Below are positions 50,427-58,568 of a stretch of DNA of 64,000 nt, in pieces; position 1 is the first letter of the stretch; each line of letters begins with the position of its first letter. The notes under the pieces are model-generated. The model was not told where the DNA came from. It saw only the letters and a list, made by a program, of their open reading frames with translations, and ran no database searches. The translations under genes were made by a program, and so were the position numbers. The stretch is taken from contig JAXLVN010000004.1 in assembly GCA_046328995.1 (NCBI GenBank), positions 1-64,000 of the forward strand, written 5' to 3'. This stretch comes from JADJXV01 sp046328995. Lineage in GTDB: Bacteria; Bacteroidota; Ignavibacteria; Kapaibacteriales; UBA961.

Positions 50427-52289
50427 CTATTGTTTGGTCAAAAAATACGTTTTCATCATGCCTTTGCCTTTGATGTCCATCTCACCTCTTTCTTGGAAGT
50501 GGAGGGTCTTGGGGGACGTTTGAGACTCATGGGGCTGCTCTTGGCGGTCTGCCCCAAGGAATGCTTGCTTAAATTCCTCGCTCACATGGATCTTATCTTC
50601 CTCTCCATAGCTCTCCATCCTGCTTGCGGTATTTACTGCATCGCCCCACATATCATACGAATATTTGTTCTCGCCGATGATTCCCGCCACGACGCTGCCG
50701 GTGTGTAAACCGATTCTAAAACCTACGTTAATCGGTGCGGAAAAATTACCATCAATCGAGAAATCTTCCAGCATTTCTAGTGCTGCAAGAGCTGCGCGCT
50801 CGGCGTGATTCGCGCATGCTACCGGCGCGCCGCAGACTGCCATGTAGGCATCGCCGATGGTCTTGATTTTCTCCAAACCGTGCTTCTTGCAAATTACGTC
50901 GAATCGGGTGAAGACGATGTCGAGAAGGTCAATTAATTCGCCGGCCGAAAGCGCGGTGGACATCTTCGTAAAGCCAACAATATCAACAAACAGCACGCTC
51001 ACGCTTTCGTGGGCATCGGCTATTTTCTTTTCACCTTTGATGAGGCGTTCGGTGATATTCGGCGGGAGGATATTGGCGAGAATTTCATCGGTAGCTTGCG
51101 CGCGGGCACGTTCTATGGCAAGCTTCCTGTCGGTGTCTTGTTTTTCGGCATGCTTCTTTGCTTCTTCGCTCTGCACTTCTTTTTCTAACTCGTGGTATTT
51201 CTCAAAGTGAAATTGACACTCCTTCCACCGCTCTTCTTGTTTATAGAGGCCGGCTATGGCTTTGTGTTTTTCATATAAATTTTTCTTTATGCCAAGCTCT
51301 TCATTCATGGCGATTGCTTTGAGCAGATACTCTTCTGCGCGAACCGGGTCGTAGCCGGCGAACTCTTTCTTGCCATAGAGCAAGCCGATATTGCCCGTTA
51401 GGTTTGCGGCTTCTGCTTTTTGTCCGAGTTCTTCGTGCGCGGCAAGGGCTCTGCCGTAGTATTCCAATGCGCGCGGGTAGTCCGAGAGATCTACGTACAC
51501 ACCTCCGATATTGCCTATTACGATTGCGGCGGCAGCTTTTTGCCCGAGTTCTTCGAGCGCGGCAAGGGCTTTGCCATAGTATTCCAATGCGCGGGGGTGA
51601 TCCGAGAGTTCTGTGTACACATTCCCGATATTGCCCGTTACTCGTGCGGCATTTGCTTTTTGCCCGAGTGCTTCGTGTGCGGCAAGGGCTTTGCCAAAGT
51701 ATTCCAATGCGCGCGGGTAGTCCGAAAGATGTGCATACACAATCCCGATATTGCCCATTAATCCAGTGGCATCTGCTTTTTGCCTGAGTTCTTCGTGCAC
51801 AGCAAGGGCTTTGGCGTAGTATTCCAATGCGCGCGGGTAGTCCGAGAGATGTGCATACACAAGCCCGATATTGCCGGTTACTCGAGCGGCATCTGCTTTT
51901 TGCCCGAGTTCTTCATGCGCGGCAAGGGCTTTGCTGTAGTATTCTAATGCGCGGGGGGAGTCCGAGAGCTTCCAGTACACATTCCCGAAGAGATTCCAGC
52001 ACTTGGGTTTGATATCGGCAAGAGAATGTTCTTCTGCAAGGGCAAGGGCTTGCTGCGCGCGTTCAAGCGCGGTGTCATAGTTACCGCGTCGCCATGCTGT
52101 CGTGCCAAGGGAGAGCAGGGCGTTTGCGCGGAGCGTTTGGACGTCGCTCAACAACCCTGCTGCCGAGTCAGTTGTTGTATCCAGTTCCGTGAGCACTTCG
52201 TTTGCGAGCATCTCCGCTTCGTCGTAGGTGCCGTTGGTGGCTGCTGTGTTTGCGTTGTCTATGTGGGCTTGGAGTTCGGAGAGAGTCAT
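50427..52289 (-). CDS. TPR-class III adenylate cyclase
   Basis: 620 residues (MTLSELQAHIDNANTAA). About seven TPRs at 50-330, five of them recent copies with a 120-bp DNA period (LSDYPRALEYYGKALAAHEELGQKA). Transducer ILANILPPNITERL. The cyclase at about 430-620 is of the IDLLD sub-type. Catalytic set: D436, K476, D480, D546 (SYDMWG), N553, R557. The loop is long (GADRQEQPHESQTSPKT) and not palindromic. It is probably the first cistron of a run, since 235 bp with a heptamer satellite separate it from the genes upstream. Confidence 0.93.
   Translation of the reverse strand: MTLSELQAHIDNANTAATNGTYDEAEMLANEVLTELDTTTDSAAGLLSDVQTLRANALLSLGTTAWRRGNYDTALERAQQALALAEEHSLADIKPKCWNLFGNVYWKLSDSPRALEYYSKALAAHEELGQKADAARVTGNIGLVYAHLSDYPRALEYYAKALAVHEELRQKADATGLMGNIGIVYAHLSDYPRALEYFGKALAAHEALGQKANAARVTGNIGNVYTELSDHPRALEYYGKALAALEELGQKAAAAIVIGNIGGVYVDLSDYPRALEYYGRALAAHEELGQKAEAANLTGNIGLLYGKKEFAGYDPVRAEEYLLKAIAMNEELGIKKNLYEKHKAIAGLYKQEERWKECQFHFEKYHELEKEVQSEEAKKHAEKQDTDRKLAIERARAQATDEILANILPPNITERLIKGEKKIADAHESVSVLFVDIVGFTKMSTALSAGELIDLLDIVFTRFDVICKKHGLEKIKTIGDAYMAVCGAPVACANHAERAALAALEMLEDFSIDGNFSAPINVGFRIGLHTGSVVAGIIGENKYSYDMWGDAVNTASRMESYGEEDKIHVSEEFKQAFLGADRQEQPHESQTSPKTLHFQERGEMDIKGKGMMKTYFLTKQ
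51361..51960 (-). repeat. Five 120-bp TPR-coding tandem repeats
   Basis: Five units with an exact 120-bp period, each containing CGCGCGGGTAGTCCGAGAG or a close variant. Confidence 0.85.
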
Positions 52290-52356
52290 TTGTCTAAACT
52301 TTGATTTTTGTGATTTTTATGATTGTTATGATTGTTGTTTTTGTTTTTTCCGCGTT

Positions 52357-52489
52357 TCACTTACCACTTACCACTTTCTACTTACCACTTTCCACTCACC
52401 ACTTTCCACTTACCACTTCCCACTCACCACTTCCCACTTACCACTTTCCACTTACCACTTACCACTTACCACTTACCACTTTCCACTCT
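52357..52489. repeat. Heptamer minisatellite, 19 units
   Basis: Nineteen contiguous 7-bp units of CCACTTA, CCACTTT and CCACTCA variants fill most of the spacer between two cyclase genes (52,290-52,524). The reverse complement TAAGTGG resembles the TAAGTCG units at 63,240-63,276. Confidence 0.93.
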
Positions 52490-52524
52490 CATCCTGTTCA
52501 TCCTTAAATCCTGGAAATCCTGAT

Positions 52525-54606
52525 TCAGACTTTTTCGAGAAAATATGTTTTCATCCTGCCCTTCCCTTTGATGTCCATTTCGCCTCGCTCTTGGAAGCAA
52601 AAGGACTGAAAGGACGATAATGACAAAGCGTGCATAAATTCCTCGCTCACATGAATCTTCCCGGCTTCGCCATGCGATTCCATCCGACTTGCCGTATTCA
52701 CCGCATCGCCCCACAAGTCATACGCGAATTTCTTCTTGCCAATCACGCCGGCGACTACTTCGCCGCTGTGAATTCCGATGCGCAATTGAATCTCTTCACC
52801 GGTGGCAATTGACCGGAATTCCTTCATCGCTTCCATCATTTCTATTGCAAATTGTGCTATCGCTTCGGCGTGATCGACCCGCGGAACCGGCGCGCCGCTG
52901 ACGACCATGTACGCGTCGCCAATCGTCTTGATTTTCTCCAATCCATGCTTCTCGGCGAGCGCGTCGAAGGTGCTGAATATTCTGTCTAATCCTTCGACAA
53001 GTTCTTCAGGAGTAATGCTTTGGGAGAGCTTGGTAAAATTGACGATATCGGCAAAAAGTACGGAAACGGTGGGTAATTTTTCGGCAATGAGTGTGCTGCC
53101 GGTGAGCATTTTGGCGGCAATGCTTGGGGGTAATACATTATGGAGTAATTGTTCGGTGGCTTCATGCTTTGCCCGCTCTACGGCATGAAGCTTTTCGTTC
53201 TCTGCCATTTTGCGCTCGAAGTCGAGACGCTCGGCCTGCTGCTTTGCTTCATCACTTTGTACTTCATCCTTTAGGTCATGAAATTTTTTAAAATGAAAGG
53301 CGAAATTCTCCCAATTTTTCTCTTTTTCGTACATATTCGCCAGATAGTGGTGGGTTTCGTACTGCTCTTTCCGTTCACCGATTTCCTCAAACATCGACAG
53401 CGCTTTCAGCAAATATTCCTTCGCTCTGTCTGTGTCATGATGCTCATACTCTTCTTTTGAATAGAGCAGCCCGATGCTGCCGGAATTGGTTGCCAAACCG
53501 CGCACGTTCTCGAGTTCTTCGGAAATAGCGAGAGCCGTCGTAAAATGTTCGTAAGCAGCAGAATAATCAGCGAGCTGTAAATACACATGTCCGATATTGG
53601 AGATGTAGATTTCGATACCGCTTTTACTGCCAATCATTTCCATAAGAGTAAGTGCCTGACGGAAATACTCAAGTGCGCGCGGGTAATCCTTCCAGTTCAA
53701 ATACACACTGCCGATGCTGCCGATGATATGCGCCCTGTCGCCATCGCGTCCGAATACTTCGCTTAAGGCGAGTGCTTGCTTGAAATACTCTAATGCCCGT
53801 TGATAATCTGCAAGCGCCAGATAGACATTCCCGATACTCGAAAGATTATTTGCTTTCCATTGTTTATTGCCAATTGCTTCGTTGATGGCAAGGGCTTGAT
53901 GGAATTTCTCCAAGGCCTTCGGATAATTGGACATACGCTGAAGAATGACGCCAATATTATGCAGATTGGCGGCGATACTGTGCCTGTTGCCGAGCTCTTC
54001 ATCAAGCGCGAGGGACTTCTGAAGATATTCTAAAGCACGCGGGTAGTCGGCAAACTCCATATAGACCATTCCGATATTCGCGTTTCGGGTGGCCATGCCG
54101 CTTTTGCTGCCCAATTCTTCGAAGAGTGCAAGGGCTCGCCGGTAATACTCTAATGCTCGCGTGTACTCGGCAAGCTCCATATAGACAAGCCCGATATTGC
54201 CTATAGTGGTCGCCATGCTATTCTTATTTCCCAATTCTGTTGCAAGCGACAATGCGCGGTCATAATACTCGAGCGCGCGGTCGCATTCGGATAGGTCGGT
54301 GTAGAGTAACCCTATGTTTCCGAGTATAGTTGCCTGCATTTCTTTGTTCCCTTGCTTGAGAACAATCGAGAGTGCTTCCTGCGCCCACGGCAATGCATGC
54401 TGCGCCAAGCCGCACTGCCAAAATGTGCGGGCGAGGGTAAGCAGTACTTGAATGTGAGCATCGCCCGACTCACCTGTTCCATCGGCATTCATGGAGAGTA
54501 GTGATAGTACTTCCCGTGCGCGCGATTCTACCAGGGAATACTCCCCGCCGGATTCTACAAGCGCCTCGAGTGCCTTGAGCTGTATGCTGAGCTGTTCGTT
54601 GGTCAT
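52525..54606 (-). CDS. TPR-class III adenylate cyclase
   Basis: 693 residues from the ATG at 54,606 (MTNEQLSIQLKALEAL). The frame is open to 54,792, but only through the upstream gene's cyclase end; the ATGA overlap at 54,603-54,606 also supports this start. About nine TPRs at 45-400. Transducer LLHNVLPPSIAAKM. The cyclase at about 514-693 is of the VEGLD sub-type. Catalytic set: D520, K560, D564, D630, N637, R641. The stretch from the transducer to IKTIGDAYMVVSGAP is nearly identical to the next gene upstream (54,603), which points to conversion. The loop (HALSLSSFQSFCFQERG) has no palindrome. Confidence 0.93.
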   Translation of the reverse strand: MTNEQLSIQLKALEALVESGGEYSLVESRAREVLSLLSMNADGTGESGDAHIQVLLTLARTFWQCGLAQHALPWAQEALSIVLKQGNKEMQATILGNIGLLYTDLSECDRALEYYDRALSLATELGNKNSMATTIGNIGLVYMELAEYTRALEYYRRALALFEELGSKSGMATRNANIGMVYMEFADYPRALEYLQKSLALDEELGNRHSIAANLHNIGVILQRMSNYPKALEKFHQALAINEAIGNKQWKANNLSSIGNVYLALADYQRALEYFKQALALSEVFGRDGDRAHIIGSIGSVYLNWKDYPRALEYFRQALTLMEMIGSKSGIEIYISNIGHVYLQLADYSAAYEHFTTALAISEELENVRGLATNSGSIGLLYSKEEYEHHDTDRAKEYLLKALSMFEEIGERKEQYETHHYLANMYEKEKNWENFAFHFKKFHDLKDEVQSDEAKQQAERLDFERKMAENEKLHAVERAKHEATEQLLHNVLPPSIAAKMLTGSTLIAEKLPTVSVLFADIVNFTKLSQSITPEELVEGLDRIFSTFDALAEKHGLEKIKTIGDAYMVVSGAPVPRVDHAEAIAQFAIEMMEAMKEFRSIATGEEIQLRIGIHSGEVVAGVIGKKKFAYDLWGDAVNTASRMESHGEAGKIHVSEEFMHALSLSSFQSFCFQERGEMDIKGKGRMKTYFLEKV

Positions 54607-56336
54607 AGATGTTCTAAGAAGTATGTTTTCATGATGCCTTTGCCCTTGATGTCGATCTCGCCGCGCCGGATAAATTGTAGAGACGGTGCATGCAACGTCT
54701 CTACGGCATGTTTGAATTCCTCCGATACATGGATTCTCCCGGCTTCGCCATGCGACTCCATCCGACTTGCCGTATTCACCGCATCGCCCCACAAATCATA
54801 CGCGAATTTCTTCTTGCCGATGACTCCTGCGACCACTTCGCCGCTGTGAATTCCTATGCGTACTTGAATTTCTTCACCGGTAGAAATTGACCGAAATTCC
54901 TTCATCGCTTCCACCATGTCAAGCGCGAAATGTGCTATTGCTTCGGCATGGTCTGAGCGGGGAATCGGCGCGCCGGAGACGACCATGTACGCGTCGCCAA
55001 TCGTCTTGATTTTCTCGAGTCCATGCTTCTCGGCGAGAGCATCGAACGTGCTGAATATTCTGTCTAACCCTTCGACAAGTTCTTCAGGAGTAATGCTTTG
55101 GGAGAGCTTAGTGAAATTGACGATATCGGCAAAGAGTACGGAAACGGTGGGTAATTTTTCGGCAATGAGTGTGCTGCCGGTGAGCATTTGGGCGGCTATA
55201 CTTGGGGGCAATACATTATGGAGTAATTGTTCGGTAGCTTGGTGCTTGGCATGTGCGACGAGCCGCTGCTTTTCACGTTCGGCCGCCTTGCGCTCGGCAG
55301 AGAGATTCTGCGCCTCCCGCCTGACAGTTTCGGAGAATACATCTTCCTTGAGGGCCAGATACTTCGTCGTGCACTCGTAGGCATCGCGCCAGCGTTCCAT
55401 GCGGGCATACACATCGGCAAGTCTTTGATATTGAACAATGATATGTTCTTTAAGTCCAAGCCGGGAATCCATTTCAATCACCCTGAGGAAGAGTTCCTCC
55501 GCCTGTGCTAGTGAGAACCCACTGAATCCTTCGGTAGCATAGAGCGAGGCGAGATTTCCCAGGTCGCCGGCAATTCCCTCATGAGCTCCTATGTCGCGAT
55601 TGATAGTCAGGGCTTGTTGATAATAGTCGAATGCCTGCGAATACTCTCCGAGTTTTTCGTAGATGGTGCCAATGTTTCCGCTATTGATAGCGATACCGGA
55701 TTTTCTGCCAATTGCTTCACTGATTGCAAGTGCTTTCCGGTAATAGTCGAGAGCAGTGTGATAATCGCCTTTATCGAGATAAATATTACCGATTGCACAA
55801 ATAGTAGCTCCTAATCCCAATTGATGTCCGAGTGCGGCATAGAGTTCACAGCCCTTTTCTAAATATTCCAGTGACTGATCATACTGTGTAAGTGAACTGT
55901 ACAATATTCCGATTGCGTTGAAAATACCGGCAAGCCCTTCTTTATTTGCGAGCATTTCATTCAATTGCATCGCATGGTGATAGTAGTGCAGTGCGCGGGT
56001 GAAGTCGGAGAGCTTGTAATAGATAATGCCGATGGCAGCCAGTGCATTTGCCTGCTGTGTGGTGAGCGTGTGCTCTTCGGCTATCGCAAGTGCTTCCTCT
56101 GCATACGTCAATGATTCTTCGAAATTACCCTGTGCTCTGCGTGCTGCTACCAAACACAACAGTGCTTTGGTGCGGAGTGTTGCACTATCGTGCAGCGAAC
56201 GCATATCAGGCAGCGGATCGCCGGTATTCAACGCTGCAAGCACTTCTGTCGCAAGGCGTACTGACTCATCGTATGCTCCTTCTTTTTGAGCACGTTCCGA
56301 CGCAGCGAGATGGTGCATGAGCTCGTCGTGGGTCAT
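54603..56336 (-). CDS. TPR-class III adenylate cyclase (shortest intact member)
   Basis: 577 residues (MTHDELMHHLAASERAQ). Six to seven TPRs at 50-300 (ALHYYHHAMQLNEML, ALDYYRKALAISEAI, AFDYYQQALTINRDI). Transducer LLHNVLPPSIAAQM. The cyclase at about 398-577 is of the VEGLD sub-type. Catalytic set: D404, K444, D448, D514, N521, R525. Its loop has a family A palindrome (ETLHAPSLQ), while the otherwise near-identical domain at 52,525 has none, so the palindrome was gained or lost after the two domains became alike. It overlaps both neighbours by ATGA. Confidence 0.93.
   Translation of the reverse strand: MTHDELMHHLAASERAQKEGAYDESVRLATEVLAALNTGDPLPDMRSLHDSATLRTKALLCLVAARRAQGNFEESLTYAEEALAIAEEHTLTTQQANALAAIGIIYYKLSDFTRALHYYHHAMQLNEMLANKEGLAGIFNAIGILYSSLTQYDQSLEYLEKGCELYAALGHQLGLGATICAIGNIYLDKGDYHTALDYYRKALAISEAIGRKSGIAINSGNIGTIYEKLGEYSQAFDYYQQALTINRDIGAHEGIAGDLGNLASLYATEGFSGFSLAQAEELFLRVIEMDSRLGLKEHIIVQYQRLADVYARMERWRDAYECTTKYLALKEDVFSETVRREAQNLSAERKAAEREKQRLVAHAKHQATEQLLHNVLPPSIAAQMLTGSTLIAEKLPTVSVLFADIVNFTKLSQSITPEELVEGLDRIFSTFDALAEKHGLEKIKTIGDAYMVVSGAPIPRSDHAEAIAHFALDMVEAMKEFRSISTGEEIQVRIGIHSGEVVAGVIGKKKFAYDLWGDAVNTASRMESHGEAGRIHVSEEFKHAVETLHAPSLQFIRRGEIDIKGKGIMKTYFLEHL
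54677..54704. repeat. 28-bp palindrome, family A with one change, in frame
   Basis: GTAGAGACGGTGCATGCAAC then GTCTCTAC: one mismatch breaks the symmetry. It encodes ETLHAPS. Confidence 0.9.
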
Positions 56337-58324
56337 GGTTTTACCAGAAAATAGGTATTCATTCTGCCCTTGCCTTTGATATCGAGCCCGCCACGCTTGA
56401 TAAAGTGGAAGGGCGATTGAGGTCGTTGGGACGTATCGTGACCTGTACTACTGTCAGCAGCGGCAGTAGTGAGAGCATGCATAAATTCTTCGCTTACATG
56501 AATTTTCCCCGGCTCGCCGTGCGACTCCATGCGGCTTGCTGTATTAACGGCGTCTGAGTAAATATCATAGACAAAGCGCTTCTCTCCGACGATTCCTCCA
56601 AAGACCGAACCCGAGTGTATCCCTATACGAATAGTGAAGATAGCGCCATCAGGAAGTGACGCGCGAATATCCTCCGGGAGCTGGATTTCACCCATCATCT
56701 CGAGAGCGGCGCGCGCGATACGCTCGGCGTGGTCGGGGCATTCGATTGGCGCGCCGGCTACTGCCATGTAGCCGTCGCCGATAGTTTTGATCTTTTCACA
56801 ACCGTGTGATTCGCAAATTCTATCAAATTCTCCGAACACATAATTGAGGAAAGCGAGCACATCCCGGGCGGGCATTCGGGCTGCAATAGGGGTGAATCCG
56901 ACGATATCGGCGAAGAGGATGGAGACGGACGCAAAATAGTCGGCAATTTTCTCGCCTTTCATCAGGCGTGTTGCGATGCTTGGCGGAAGTACTTTATGGA
57001 GTACATCTTCCATGGCTTTTGCCTGTGCTCGTTCGATACTGTACTGCTTTTGATGTTCTATACGCTCGGCGATTTTTAGGGCTTCTATGATGTGCATTTC
57101 GTCTTTTACTGCATGATATTTCTTGAGATAGGTCGTGCAGTCTTGCCAGCGTTCCTCTCGCTCATATAATTCAGCAAGATGGCCAAGCATTTCACACTGG
57201 AGTGATTGATTGCCGATTTCCACACTGAGTGCGAGAGATTTTTGCAGATACTCCTCGGCAAGTGGAGGATTGTACCCATCGAAGTCGATGTCGGCATAAA
57301 TCCATCCAATATTTCCTCTTGCTGCAGCGACATTAAATTGATCGCTAATTTCCTCACATTCAGCGAGCGCTTGTGTGGTAATTTCGAGTGCTTTATCATA
57401 ATTACCGAGCTCGATGTACAAGCTGCCGATAGTAATTAGGGTAGCCGCTGCGCCACGTCTATCGTCAAGCTTATGGAAGAGTGCATATGCTTGTTGATAA
57501 TACTCCAAGGCGGCAAAATTATCTTCCGAACCCGAAAGCAAGTCACCTATACTCGAGGTAGCTACAGCTTTAAATTGCAAGCCATCGCTACCATCACCAA
57601 GATCATCAAGGGCTCGCTGGAAATATTCTAAGGCGATATCGTTCGAGCCAAGAGCGGAATACACCCGCCCGATATTCACTCGCGCTCCGGATGCCATTCT
57701 TTTGTTGGAACATGATTCATAATATTCGATTGCTTTGTTGTAATACTCTAATGCTTGAGAATATTCACTCATAGCATTATACACGCTACCGATCATTATC
57801 AAGAGGTTGTTTGCTGAGGTAAATTCACCGATTTCCTCATACATTGCAACGGCTTTTGTGTAATAGTCCAATGCCAGGACGTTATTCCCGGTCTTACCAT
57901 ACGTAACGCCGAAAAGGGAGAGAGTAAAGGCAATTTCCTTCTTGTCTTCGAGCTGCTCGTAGAGAGCAAGAGCGACGCTGTAGAATTCAATGGTACGCGT
58001 ATAGTCAAAAAGGTAATGATAGGCGGCTCCGAGATCGACATTAGCCCGTGCAAGGTCGGGTAAGCTGTTGGTTCTGCTAACGATAGTATACGCTTTCTGA
58101 GCGGTTGCCAGCGCTTCTTGCGCCAATCCGCGCCGGCGCTGAGAAAAGGTGACATGGTGTAGGAGCTGCGCGTGAATGAGCAGGACTTCTTGGGGAGTAT
58201 CATCTCTTGGTGGCGCAAGAGTAGATAGCGCATCGTTTGCTATCTGTCCGGCTTCGTGGTAATGTTCATATTGATGTTCACTGTCTGCCAGATAAATCAT
58301 GGCATGGAGCTCATGTATGGTCAT
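56333..58324 (-). CDS. TPR-class III adenylate cyclase
   Basis: 663 residues (MTIHELHAMIYLADSEH). About eight TPRs at 45-385 (TIEFYSVALALYEQL, ALEYYNKAIEYYESC, ALEYFQRALDDLGDG). Transducer VLHKVLPPSIATRLM. The cyclase at about 467-663 is of the FLNYVF sub-type. Catalytic set: D473, K513, D517, D587, N594, R598. It is nearly identical to the domain at 48,429 up to the EEF helix, then differs: the loop (TTAAADSSTGHDTSQRPQSP) contains the TGHD phrase of family C but the palindrome is no longer recognisable. The tail YFLVKP is also atypical. Confidence 0.92.
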   Translation of the reverse strand: MTIHELHAMIYLADSEHQYEHYHEAGQIANDALSTLAPPRDDTPQEVLLIHAQLLHHVTFSQRRRGLAQEALATAQKAYTIVSRTNSLPDLARANVDLGAAYHYLFDYTRTIEFYSVALALYEQLEDKKEIAFTLSLFGVTYGKTGNNVLALDYYTKAVAMYEEIGEFTSANNLLIMIGSVYNAMSEYSQALEYYNKAIEYYESCSNKRMASGARVNIGRVYSALGSNDIALEYFQRALDDLGDGSDGLQFKAVATSSIGDLLSGSEDNFAALEYYQQAYALFHKLDDRRGAAATLITIGSLYIELGNYDKALEITTQALAECEEISDQFNVAAARGNIGWIYADIDFDGYNPPLAEEYLQKSLALSVEIGNQSLQCEMLGHLAELYEREERWQDCTTYLKKYHAVKDEMHIIEALKIAERIEHQKQYSIERAQAKAMEDVLHKVLPPSIATRLMKGEKIADYFASVSILFADIVGFTPIAARMPARDVLAFLNYVFGEFDRICESHGCEKIKTIGDGYMAVAGAPIECPDHAERIARAALEMMGEIQLPEDIRASLPDGAIFTIRIGIHSGSVFGGIVGEKRFVYDIYSDAVNTASRMESHGEPGKIHVSEEFMHALTTAAADSSTGHDTSQRPQSPFHFIKRGGLDIKGKGRMNTYFLVKP

Positions 58325-58568
58325 AGAAGAAGGCCTCTCTGCCGGAGAAGATTGTAATCATCAGCTATTCAATATACATACACGGCTTGCAATGGATGTA
58401 GGATTGTCGGAATCGTAGAGGTACAATGTATTCGCGCGCCGGGGCGGTGGCGTCACACTACTACTCTTGACACCATCGCGGAGCTCACACCACCATCGGC
58501 CGAGTGTCCACAGAGGCAGGGAAGTGCAGGTATCCCGGCTGTAGAGCGTCGAGTGCGGCATGGAATTC
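58325..58568. other. Spacer between a kinase and a cyclase gene
   Basis: 244 bp with no credible gene. A minus-strand open frame crosses it and runs into the kinase 3' end, but it has no family features. It could hold a promoter for the 56,333-52,525 run; I see no distinct box. Confidence 0.5.

Noticed and set aside
52301..52620. Plus-strand frames rich in Thr, Tyr, His and Leu (STYHFPLTT type)
   Set aside because: They are a translation of the heptamer satellite, not a protein gene.
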